A stretch of DNA of 64,000 nt from Coriaria nepalensis (lineage: Eukaryota > Streptophyta > Magnoliopsida > Cucurbitales > Coriariaceae). Position 1 is the first letter of the stretch, and each line of letters starts with the position of its first letter. This document shows positions 1 through 11,403 of this stretch, one piece after another. A model generated the notes under the pieces. The model made no database searches, had not been told where the DNA came from, and worked only from the letters and a program-made list of their open reading frames with translations. The stretch spans positions 23,467,501 to 23,531,500 of the forward strand of contig CP114481.1 of assembly GCA_027186245.1 (NCBI GenBank), in the 5' to 3' direction. The position numbers and the translations under genes are program-made.

Positions 1-20
1 ATAAAATTTGTTCGAATTTA

Positions 21-156
21 TTTAGAATGATTTATTGACTAGAAGAGACTCATAGACATGACTTTAAGGCTAAACAACTGCATTGTTGCCTTAAATAGAT
101 TAACTGCAAGTTATGCACGAAAGTCATGTTTAAAGGCCGAATTTCGTTCGAAGCGA
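21..156 (+). repeat. Subunit A of the 421-bp unit (reference copy, 136 bp)
   Basis: First complete A monomer, defined from TTTAGAATGA to the base before the next TTTAGAATGA. It carries the landmark GACTAGAAGAGACT near its start, then the shared core (CTTTAAGGCTAAAC, CATTGTTGCC, AACTGCAAGTTATGCACG), then a distinctive tail AAAGGCCGAATTTCGTTCGAAG. A is closest to B in its first 110 or so bases. Over the 73-base central core I count 7 differences between typical A and B copies, while their 3' tails differ by indels. Some copies have an 8-bp deletion in the core, described separately. Confidence 0.93.
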
Positions 157-158
157 TT
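142..158 (+). other. CENP-B-box-like 17-mer at the A/B junction (example)
   Basis: The sequence TTTCGTTCGAAGCGATT aligns with the mammalian CENP-B box consensus YTTCGTTGGAARCGGGA at 13 of 17 positions. Of the nine positions in the accepted core (TTCG, A, CGGG), seven match; the last two Gs are A and T. The site recurs at the same place in many units, with variation at CGATT. A second version, TTTCGTTGGAAGTAATT, matches the first 12 consensus positions but none of the CGGGA end (for example 5198-5214). B and C have related sites at the same relative place (TTGGTTCGAAGTG and TTCGTTCGAATTA). The resemblance is seen directly; protein binding is unproven, and CENP-B itself is known mainly from mammals. 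Confidence 0.3.
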
Positions 159-308
159 TAGAATGATTTAATTACTAAAGGAGACGCAATAACATGACTT
201 TAAGGCTAAAAAAATGGATAGTTGCCTTCAATAGATCAATTGCAACTTATGCATGAAAGTCGTGTCTTAAATGCAAAAATAGAATTGGTTCGAAGTGTTT
301 TCAAACAA
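157..308 (+). repeat. Subunit B of the 421-bp unit (reference copy, 152 bp)
   Basis: The second monomer starts with the same TTTAGAATGATTTA as A but continues with ACTAAAAGAGACGCAATA in place of the A landmark. Its core has CATAGTTGCC instead of CATTGTTGCC, and its 3' tail is about 16 bp longer than A's, ending in the ATAGAATTGGTTCGAAGTG block followed by TTTCAAACAA. The core-to-core distance from A is 136 bp. Between about 15.7 and 26.0 kb a variant of the tail ending CGTCCGGAG is frequent. Confidence 0.92.
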
Positions 309-441
309 TTCAATGATATGAAAAGACTGAATGATATGCTTTTTAAGACTAAAATAATGCATTGTTGTCATCAATAGATTAATTGCAGGTTATGTAAGAA
401 AATCATGTTTGAAGGGCGAAAATAAAATTCGTTCGAATTAA
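309..441 (+). repeat. Subunit C of the 421-bp unit (reference copy, 133 bp)
   Basis: The third and most diverged monomer. Its 5' part is about 9 bp shorter than in A and B (ATGATATGAAAAGACTGAAT, then CTTTTTAAG), its core has CATTGTTGTC, and it ends with CATGTTTGAAGGGCGAAAAT and TTCGTTCGAATTAA before the next A. The core-to-core distances are 143 bp from B and 142 bp to the next A. A, B and C total 421 bp (136+152+133), matching the array period. Confidence 0.9.
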
Positions 442-3400
442 TTTAGAATGATTTATTGACTAGAAGAGACTCAATGACATGACTTTATGGCTAAACAAAT
501 GCATTGTTGCCTTCAATAGATTAACTGCAAGTTATCCACGAAAGTCATGTTTAAAGGCCGAATTTCGTTCGAAGCGATTTACAATGATTTAATAACTAAA
601 AGAGACGCAATAACATAACTTTAAGGCTAAAAAAATGTATAGTTTCCTTCAATAGATCATTTGCAACTTAGGCATGAAAGTCGTGTCTTAAATGCAAACA
701 ATTCATATTGGTTGGAAGTGCTTTCAAAAAATTTGATGATATGAAAAGTCTGAATGACATACTTTTTAAGGATAAAATAACGCATTGTTATCTTCAATAG
801 ATTAATTGCAGGTTAGGTAAGAAAATCATGTTTGAAGGGCGAAAATAAAATTCGTTCGACTTTATTTAGAATGATTTATTGACTAGAAGAGACTCATAGA
901 AATGACTTTAAGGCTCAACAAATGCATTGTTGCCTTAAATAGATTAACTGCAAGTTATGCACGAAAGTCAAGTTTAAAGGCCGAATTTGGTTCGAAGCGA
1001 TTTAGAATGATTTAATAACTAAAAGAGACGCAATAACATGACTTTAAGGCTAAAAAAATGCATAGTTGCCTTCAATAGATCAATTGCAAGTTATGCATGA
1101 AACTCGTGTTTTAAATGCAAAAATAGAATTGGTTCGTAGTGCTTCCAAACAATTTAACGATATGAAAAGACTGAATGATATGCTTTTTAAGTCTAAAATA
1201 ATGCATTGTTGTCTTCAATAGATTAATTGCAAGTTATGTAAGAAAATCATGTTTGAAGGGTGAAAATAAAATTCGTTTGAATTAATTTAAAATGATTTAT
1301 TGACTAGAAGAGACTCAGTGACATGACTTTAAGGCTAAACAAATGCATTATTCTCTTTAGTAGATCAACTGCAAGTTATGCACGAAAGTCATGTTTAAAG
1401 GCCGAATTTCGTACGAAGTAATTTAGAATAATTTAATTACCGAAAGAGATGCAATACTATGACTTTAAGGCTAAAAAATTGCATAGTTGCCTTCAATAGA
1501 TCAATTACAAATTATGGATGAAAGTCGTGTCTTAAATGCAAAAATAGAATTGGTTCGAAGTATTTTCAAACAATTTAAAGATATGAAAAGACTGAATGAT
1601 ATGCTTTTGTGGACTAAAATATTGCATTGTCGTCTTCAATAGATTAATTGCAAGTTATGTAAGAAAATCTTGTTTGAAGGGCGAAAATAAAATTTGTTTG
1701 ACTTAATTTAGAATGATTTATTGACTGGAAGAGACTCAGTGACATGACTTTAAGGCTAAACAAATGGATTGTTGCCTTCAATAAATCAGCTGCAAGTCAT
1801 GCACGAAAATCATGTTTCGATGCCGAATTTCATTGTAAGTAATTTAGAATGATTTAGTGACTAAAAGAGACGCAATAATATGACTTTTAGGCTTAAAAAA
1901 TGCATAGTTGCCTTCAATAGATCAATTGCAACTTATGCATGAAAGTGGTGTCTTAAATGCAAAAATAGAATTCGTCTGAAGTGCTTTCAAACAATTTGAT
2001 GATATGAAAAGACTGAATGATATACTTTTTAAGGCTAAAATAATGCATTGTTGTATTGAATAGATTAATTACAAGTTATGTAAGAAAATCATGTTTGAAG
2101 GGTGAAAATAAAATTCGTTTGAATTAATTTAGGATGATTTATTGACTAGAAGAGACTCCGTGACATGACTTTAAGGCTAAACAAAAGCATTATTGCCTTC
2201 AGTAGATCAAATTGAAATTCTGGACGAAAGTCATGTTTAAAGCCCGAATTTTGTTCGAAGTAAATTAGAATGATTTAATGACTAAAAGAGACGCAATACT
2301 ATGACTTTAACGCTAAAAAAATGCATAGTTGCCTTCAATAGATCAATTGCAACTTATGCATGAAAGTCGTGTCTTAAATGCAAAAATAGAATAGGTTCGA
2401 AGTGTTTTCAAACAATTTAATGATATGAAAAGACTGAATGATATGCTTTTTAAGACTAAAATAATGCATTGTTGTTTTCAATAGATTAATTGCAAGTTAT
2501 GTAATAAAATCATGTTTGAAGGGCGAAAATAAAATTCGTTTGAATTAATTTAGAATGCTTTATTGACTAGAAGAGACTCAGTGAAATGACTTTAAGGCCA
2601 AACAAATGCATTGTTGCCTTCAGTAGATCAACTGCAAGTGCTGCGCGAAAGTTATGTTTAAAGCCCGAATTTCGTTCGAAGTAATTTATAATGATTTAAT
2701 GACTAAAAGAGACGCAATACTATGACTTTAACGCTAAAAAAATGCATAGTTGCCATCAATAGATCAATTGCAACTTATGCGTGAAAGTTGTGTCTTAAAT
2801 GCAAAAATAGAATTGGTTCGAAGTGTTTTCAAACAATTCAATGATATAAAAAGACTGAATGATATGCTTTTTAAAACTAAAATAATGCATTGTTATCTTC
2901 AATAGATTAATTGCAGGTAATGAAAGAAAATCATGTTTGAAGGGCGAAAATAAAATTAGTTCGACTTAATTTAGAATGATTTATTGACTAGAAGAGACTC
3001 AATGACATGACTTTAAGGCTAAACAATTGCATTGTTGCCTTCAATAGATCAACTGCAAGTCATGCACGAAAGTCATGTTTCAATGCCGAATTTCGTTGTA
3101 AGTAATTTAGAATGATTTAATGACCAAAAGAGACGCAATAATATGAATTTTAGGCTTAAAAAATGCATATTTGCCTTCAATAGTTCAATTGCAACTTATG
3201 CATGAAATTCGTGTCTTAAATGCAAAAATAGAATTGGTTCGAAGTGCTTTGAAACAATTTGATGATATGAAAAGACTGAATGATATACTTTTTAAGGCTA
3301 AAATAACGCATTGTTGTCTTAAATAGATTAATTGCAGGTAATGTAAGAAAATCATGTTTGAAGGGCGAAAATAAAATTCGTTCGAATTAATTTAGAATGA

Positions 3401-5497
3401 GTTATCGACTAGAAGAGACTCAATGACATGACTTTAAGGCTAAACAAATGCATTGTTGCCTTCAATAGATTAACTGCAAGTTATCCACGAAAGTCATGTT
3501 TAAAGGCCGAATTTTGTTCGTAGCGATTTAGAATGATTTAATAACTAAAAGAGACTCATTAACGTAATTTTAAGGCTAAAATAATGCATAGTTGCCTTCA
3601 GTAGATCCATTGCAACTTATGCATGAAAGTCGTGTTTTAAACGCAAAAATAGAATTGGTTCGAAGTACTTTCAAACAATTTAGTGATATGAAAAGATTGA
3701 ATGATATGCTTTTTAATGCTGAAATAATGCATTATTGTCTTCAATAGATTATATACAAGTTATGTAAGAAAATCATGTTTGAAGGGCAAAAATAAAATTA
3801 GTTCAAATTAATTTAGAATGATTTATTGACTAGAAGAGACTCAATGACATGACTTTAAGGCTAAACAATTGCATTGTTGCCTTCAATAGATCAACTGCAA
3901 GTCATGCACGAAAGTCATGTTTCAATGCTGAATTTTGTTCGAAGTAATTTAGAATGATTTAATGACTAAAAGAGACGCAATAATATGACTTTTAGGCTAA
4001 AAAAATGCATAGTTGCCTTTAATAGATCAATTGCAACTTATGCATGAAAGTCGTGTCTTAAATGCAAAAATAGAATTGGTTCGAAGTGCTTTCAAACAAT
4101 TTAATGATATGAAAAGACTGAATGATATATTTTTTAAGGCTAAAATAATGCATTGTTGTCTTCAATAGATTAATTGCAGGTTATGTAAGAATATTTTGTT
4201 TGGAGGGTGAAAATAAAATTTGTTCGAATTAATTTAGAATGATTTATTGACTAGAAGAGACTCAATGACATGACTTTAAAGCTAAACAAATGCATTGTTG
4301 CCTTCAATAGATTAACTGCTAGTTATCCACGAAAGTCATGTTTAAAAGCTGAATTTCGTTCGACGCGATTTAGTATGATTTAATAACTAAAAGAGACGCA
4401 ACAACATAACTTTAAGGCTAAAATAATGCATAGTTGCCTTCAGTAGATCAATTGCAACTTATGCATGAAAGTCGTGTTTTAAACGCAAAAATAGAATTGG
4501 CTCGAAGTACTTTCAAACAATTTAGTGATATGAAAAGACTGAATGATATGCTTTTTAATACTAAAATAATGCATTGTTGTCTTCAATAGATTAACTGTCA
4601 GTTATGCAAGAAAATAATGTTTGGAGGGCGAAAATAAAATTCGTTCGAATAAATTTAGAATGATTTATTGACTAGAAGAGACTCAATGACACGACTTTAA
4701 GGCTAAACAATTGCATTGTTGCCTTCAATAGATCAACTGCAAGTCATGCACGAAAGTCATGTTTCAATACCGAATTTCGTTGTAAGTAATTTAGAATGAT
4801 TTAATGACCAAAAGAGACGCAATAATATGACTTTTAGGCTTAAAAAATGCATATTTGCCTTCAATAGATCAATTGCAAGTTATGCATGACACTCGTGTTT
4901 TAAATGCAAAAATAGAATTGCTTCGAAATGTTTTCAAACAATTTAATTATATATTTAAAGATTGAATGATATGCTTTTTAAGGCTAAAATAATGCATTGT
5001 TGTCTTCAATAGATTAATTGCAGGTTAGGTAAGAAAATCATGTTTGAAGGGCGAAAATAAAATTCGGTCGAATAAATTTAGAATGATTTATTGACTAGAA
5101 GAGACTCAGTAACATGACTTTAAGCCTAAACAAATGCATTGTTGCCTTCAGTAGATCAACTGCAAGTCATGCACGAAAGTCATGTTTAAAGGCCGAATTT
5201 CGTTGGAAGTAATTTAGAATGATTTAATGACTAAAAGAGATGCAATAATATGAATTTTAGGCTTAAAAAATGCATAGTTGCCTTCAATAGATCAATTGCA
5301 GCTTATGCATGAAAGTCGTGTCTTAAATGCAAAAATAGAATTGGTTCGAAGTGCTTTCAAACAATTTGATGATATGAAAAGACTGAATGATATACTTTTT
5401 AAGGCTAAAATAATGCATTGTTGCCTTAAATAGATTAATTGCAGGTTATGTAAGAAAATCATGTTTGAAGGGCGAAAATAAAATTCGTTCGAATTAA

Positions 5498-5782
5498 TTT
5501 AGAATGATTTATTCACTAGAAGAGACTCAATGACATGACTTTAAGGCTAAACAAATGCATTGTTGCCTTCAATAGATCAATTGCAACTTATGCATAAAAG
5601 ACGTGTCTTAAATGCAAAAATAGAATTGGTTTGAAGTGCTTTCAAACAATTTAATGATCGGAAAAGACTCAATGATATACTTTTTAAGGCTAAAATAATG
5701 CATTGTTGTCGTCAATATATTAATTGCAAGTTATGTAAGAAAAACATGTTTGAAGGGCGAAAATAGAATTCGCTCTACTTAA
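5498..5782 (+). repeat. 285-bp unit: A/B crossover product
   Basis: The unit begins as A (landmark 5514, with CACT for GACT), but after GCATTGTTGCCTTCAATAGATC it continues with the B sequence AATTGCAACTTATGCAT and then runs into C. The loss is 136 bp, exactly the distance between equivalent positions in A and B. The switch lies inside the shared core, so it cannot be placed to the base. Confidence 0.9.
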
Positions 5783-8700
5783 TTTGGAATAATTTAATAA
5801 CTAGAAGAGACTCAGTGACACGACTTTAAGGCTAAACAAATGCATTGTTGCCTTCAATAGATCAACTGCAAGTTTTGCACGAAAGTCATTTTTAAAGGCC
5901 GAATTTCGTTCAAAGTGATTTAGAATGATTTAATGACTAAAAAAGATGCAATAATATTACTTTAAGGCCAAAAAAATGCATAGTAGCCTTCAATAGATCA
6001 ATTGCAACTTATGCATGAAAGTCGTGTTTTAAATGCAAAAATAGAATTGGTTCGAAGTTCTTTCAAACAATTTGATGATATGAAAAGACTGAATGATATA
6101 CTTTTTAAGGCTAAAATAATGCATTGTTGTATTGAATAGATTAATTGCAGGTTATGTAAGAAAATCATGTTTGAAGGGCGAAAATAAAATTCGATCGAAT
6201 AAATTTAGAATGATTTATTGACTAGAAGAGACTCAGTAACATGACTTTAAGGCTAAACAAATGCATTGTTGCCTTCAGTAGATCAACTGCAAGTCATGCA
6301 CGAAAGTCATGTTTAAAGGCCGAATTTCGTTGGAAGTAATTTAGAATGATTTAATGACTAAAAGAGATGCAATAATATGAATTTTAGGCTTAAAAAATGC
6401 ATAGTTGCCTTCAATAGATCAATTGCAACTTATGCATGACACTTGTGTTTTAAATGCAAAAATAGAATTGGTTCGAAATGTTTTCAAACAATTTAATGAT
6501 ATTTAAAGATTGAATGATATGCTTTTTAAGGCTAAAATAATGCATTGTTGTCTTCAATAGATTAATTGCAGGTTAGGTAAGAAAATTATGTTTGAAGGGC
6601 GAAAATAAAATTCGTTCGAATTTATGTAGAATGATTTATTGACAAGAAGAGACTCATACACACGACTTTAAGGCTAAACAAATGCATTGTTGCCTTAAAT
6701 AGATTAACTGCAAGTTATGCACGAAAGTCATGTTTAAAGGCCGAATTTCGTTCGAAGCAATTTAAAATGATTTAATAACTAAAAGAGACGCAATAACACG
6801 ACTTTAAGGCTAAAAAAATGCATAGTTGCCTTCAATAGATCAATTGCAACTTATGCATGAAAGTCGTGTCTTAAATGCAAAAATAGAATTGGTTCGAAGT
6901 GTTTGCAAACATTTCAATGATATGAAAAGACAGAATGATATGCTTTTTAAGACTAAAATAATGCATTGTTGTCATCAATAGATTAATTGCAGGTTATGTA
7001 AGAAAATCATGTTTGAAGGGCGAAAATAAAATTTGTTCGAATTAATTTAGAATGATTTATTGACTAGAAGAGACTCAATGACATGACTTTAAGGCTAAAC
7101 AATTGCATTGTTGCCTTCAATAGATCAACTGCAAGTCATTCACGAAAGTCATGTTTCAATGCCGAATTTCGTTGTCAGTAATTTAGAATGATTTAATGAC
7201 TAAAAGAGACGCAATAATATGACTTTTAGGCTTAAAAAATGCATATTTGCCTTCGATAGATCAATTGCAACTTATGCATGAAAGTCGTGTCTTAAATGCA
7301 AAAATAGAATTCGTCCGCAGTGCTTTCAAACAATTTGATGATATGAAAAGACTGAATGATATACTTTTTAAGGCTAAAATAATGCATTGTCGTCGTCAAT
7401 AAATTAATTGCAAGTTATGTAAGAAAATCATGTTTGAAAGGCGAAAATAGAATTCGTTCGACTTAATTTGGAATAATTTAATAACTAGAAGAGACTCAGT
7501 GACATGACTTTAAGGCTAAACAAATGCATTGTTGCCTTCAATAGATCAACTGCAAGTTTTGCACGAAAGTCATTTTCAAAGGCCGAATTTCGGTCGAAGT
7601 GATTTAGAATGATTTAATGACTAAAAGAGATGCAATAATATTACTTTAAGGCTAAAAAAATGCATAGTTTCCTTCAATAGATCATTTGCAACTTATGCAT
7701 GAAAGTCGTGTCTTAAATGCAAAAATAGAATTGGTTGGAAGTGCTTTCAAACAATTTTATGATATGAAAAGACTGAATGACATACTTTTTAAGGATAAAA
7801 TAATGCATTGTTGTCTTCAATAGATTAATTGCAGGTTAGGTAAGAAAATCATGTTTGAAGGGCGAAAATAAAATTCGTTCGAATTAATATAGAATGATTT
7901 ATTGACTAGAAGAGACTCATAGACATGACTTTAGGGCTAAACAAACGCATTGTTGCGTTAAATAAATTAACTGCAAGTTATGCACGAAAGTCATGTTTAA
8001 AGGCCGAATTTCGTTCGAAGTAATTTAGAATGATTTAATGACTAAAAGAGACGCAATAATCTCACATGAAGGCTAAAAAAATGCATAGTTGCCTTCAATA
8101 GATCAATTACAAGTTATGCATGAAAGACGTGTCTTAAATGCAAAAATAGAATTGGTTCGAAGTGCTTTCAAACAATTTAATGATATGAAAAGACTCAATG
8201 ATATAATTTTTAAGGCTAAAATAATGCATTGTTGTCGTCAATAAATTAATTGCAAGTTATGTAAGAAAATCATGTTTGAAAGGCGAAAATAGAATTCATT
8301 CGACTTAATTTGGAATAATTTAATAACTAGAAGAGACTCAGTGACATGACTTTAAGGCTAAACAAAGGCATTGTTGCCTTTAATAGATCAACTGCAAGTT
8401 TTGCACGAAAGTCATTTTTAAAGGCCGAATTTCGTTCGAAGTGATTTAGAATGATTTAATGACTAAAAGAGATGCGATAATATTACTTTAAGGCTAAACA
8501 AATGCATTGTTGCCTTCAATAGATCAATTGCAACTTATGCATGAATGTGGTGTCTTAAATGCAAAAATAGAATTTGTTCGAAGTGCTTTCAAACAATTTT
8601 ATGATATTAAAAGGCTGAATGACATACTTTTTATGGCTAAAATAATGCATTGTTGTGCTCAAAAGATTAATTGCACGTTAGGTAAGAAAATCATGTTTGA

Positions 8701-9150
8701 AGGGCGAAAATAAAATTCGTTCGAATTAATTTAGAATGATTTATTGACTAGAAGAGACTCATAGACATGACTTTAAGGCTAAACAAATGCATTGTTACCT
8801 TCAATAAATTAACTGCAAGTTATGCACGAAAGTCATGTTTAAAAGCCGAATTTGGTTCGAAGCGATTTAGAATGATTTAATAACTAAAAGAGACGCAATA
8901 ACATGACTTTAAGGCTAAAAAAACGCATAGTTGCCTTTAATAGATCAGTTGCAAGTTATGCATGAAACTCGTGTTTTAAATGCAAAAATAGAATTGGTTC
9001 GAAATGTTTTCAAACAATTTAATGATATGAAAAGACTGAATGATATGCTTTTTAAGACTAAAATAATGCATTGTTGTCTTCAATAGATTAATTGCAAGTT
9101 AGGCAAGAAAATCATGTTTGAAGGGCGAAAATAAAATTCGTTCGAATTAA

Positions 9151-9857
9151 TTTAGAATGATTTATTGACTAGAAGAGACTCATAGACATGACTTTAAGGC
9201 TAAACAAATGCATTGTTGCCTTCAATAGATCAATTGCAACTTATGCATGAAAGTGGTGTCTTAAATGCAAAAATAGAATTGGTTCGAAGTGCTTTCAAAC
9301 AATTTAATGATAGGAAAAGACTCAATGATATACTCTTTAAGGCTAAACAAATGCATTGTTGCCTTCAATAGATCAACTGCAAGTTATGCACGAAAGTCAT
9401 GTTCAAAGGCCGAATTTCGTTCGAAGTAATTTAGAATGATTTAATGACTAAAAGAGACTCAATAATCTCACTTTAAGGCTAAAAAAATGCATAGTTGCCT
9501 TCAATAGATCAATTCCAACTTATGCATGAAAGACGTGTCTTAAATGCAAAAATTGAATTGGTTCGAAGTGCTTTCAAACAATTTAATGATACGAAAAGAC
9601 TCAATGATATACTTTTTAAGGCTAAAAAAATGCATAGTTGCCGTCAATAGATCAATTGCAACTTATGCATGAAAGTGGTGTCTTAAATGCAAAAATAGAA
9701 TTTGTTCGAAGTGCTTTGAAACAATTTGATGATATGAAAAAACTGAATGACATACTTTTTAAGGCTAAAATAATGCATTGTTGTCTTCAATAGATTAATT
9801 GCAGGTTAGGTAAGAAAATCATGTTTGAAGGGCGAAAATAAAATTCGTTCGAATTAA
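9151..9857 (+). repeat. 707-bp unit with three subunit switches (A/B, C/A, B, C/B, C)
   Basis: No A landmark occurs between 9167 and 9874. The order read from diagnostic bases is an A start switching to B near 9215-9235, a C start switching to an A core near 9335-9350 (AAGGCTAAACAAATGCATTG), a complete B, a C start switching to a B core near 9620-9640 (AAGGCTAAAAAAATGCATAG), then C. The length equals five subunits spaced 143+136+143+143+142 bp. All three switches fall in the conserved core. Confidence 0.85.
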
Positions 9858-11120
9858 TTTAGAATGATTTATTGACTAGAAGAGACTCATAGACATGACT
9901 TTAAGGCTAAACTAATGCATTGTTGCCTTAAATAGATTAACTGCAAGTTATGCACGAAAGTCATGTCTAAAGGCCGAATTCGGTTCGAAGCGATTTACAA
10001 TGATTTAATTACTAAGAGGGACGCAATAACATGACTTTAAGGCTAAAAAAATGCATAGTTTCCTTAAATATATCAATTGCAAGTTATGCATGACACTCGT
10101 GTTTTAAATGCAAGAATAGAATTGGTTCGAAATGGTTTCAAACAATTTAATGATATGAAAAGACTGAATGATATGCTTTTTAAGACTAAAATAATGCATT
10201 GTTGTCTTCAATAGATTAATTGCAAGTTAGGTAAGAAAATCATGTCTGAAGGGCGAAAATAAAATTCGTTCGAATTAATTTAGAATGATTTATTGACTAG
10301 AAGAGACTCATAGACATGACTTTAAGGCTAAACAAATGCATTGTTGCCTTCAATAAATTAACTGCAAGTTATGCACGAAAGACATGTTTAAAGGCCGAAT
10401 TTGGTTCAAAGCGATTTAGAAGGATTTAATAACTAAAAGAGACGCAATAACATGACTTTAAGGCTTAAAAAATGCATAGTTGCCTTCAATAGATCAATTG
10501 CAAGTTATGCATGACACTCGTGTTTTAAATGCAAAAATAGAATTGGTTCGAAATGTTTTCAAACTATTTAATGATATTTAAAGATTGAATGATATGCTTT
10601 TTAAGACTAAAATAATGCATTGTTGTCTTCAATAGATTAATTGCAAGTTATGTAAGAAAATCATGTTTGAAGGGCGAAAATAAAATTTGTTTGAATTAAT
10701 TTAGAATGATTTATTGACTAGAAGAGACTCAGTGACATGACTTTAAGGCTAAACAAATGCATTGTTGCCTTCAATAGATCAACTGCAAGTCATGCACGAA
10801 AGTCATGTTTAAAGGCCGAATTTCGTTCGAAGTGATTTAGAATGATTTAATGACTAAAAAAGACGCAATAATATGACTTTAAGGCTAAAAAAATGCATAG
10901 TTTCCTTCAATAGATCAATTGCAACTTATGCATGAAAGTGGTGTCTTAAATGCAAAAATAGAATTGGCTCGAAGTGCTTTCAAACAATTTGATGATATGA
11001 AAAGACTGAATGACATACTTTTTAAGGCTAAAATAATGCATTGTTGTCTTCAATAGATTAATTGCTGGTTAGGTAAGAAAATCATGTTTGAAGGGCAAAA
11101 ATAAAATTCATTCGAATTAA

Positions 11121-11403
11121 TTTAGAATGAATTATTGACTAGAAGAGACTCATAGACATGACTTTATGGCTAAAAAAATGCATAGTTGCCTTCAATAGAT
11201 CAATTGCAAGTTATGCATGACACGTGTTTTAATTGCAAAAATAGAATTGGTTCGAAATGTTTTCAAACAATTTAATGATATTTAAAGATTGAATGATATG
11301 CTTTTTAAGACTAAAATAATGCATTGTTGTCTTCAATAGATTAATTGCAAGTTATGTAAGAAAATCATGTTTGAAGGGCGAAAATAAAATTTGTTTGAAT
11401 TAA
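11121..11403 (+). repeat. 283-bp unit: A/B crossover plus 2-bp deletion
   Basis: The A start (landmark 11137) passes into a B core at about 11165-11180 (TTTATGGCTAAAAAAATGCATAG). The expected A/B recombinant length is 285 bp. A further 2 bp is missing where other copies of this B class read GACACTCGTG and this one reads GACACGTG near 11220. Confidence 0.88.

Noticed and set aside
142..158. True CENP-B box
   Set aside because: The CGGG part of the required core is CGAT or AATT in the copies read, so I report only a resemblance.
8507..8713. 68-codon plus-strand open frame
   Set aside because: It lies inside one ordinary B-C segment of the repeat, begins at TTG, and is longer than in neighbouring units only because a TAG has become AAG. 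It has no recognisable domain or start signal.
9151..9857. Possible mobile element insertion where the landmark is missing
   Set aside because: All 707 bp align to A, B or C; there is no foreign DNA, terminal repeat or target duplication.
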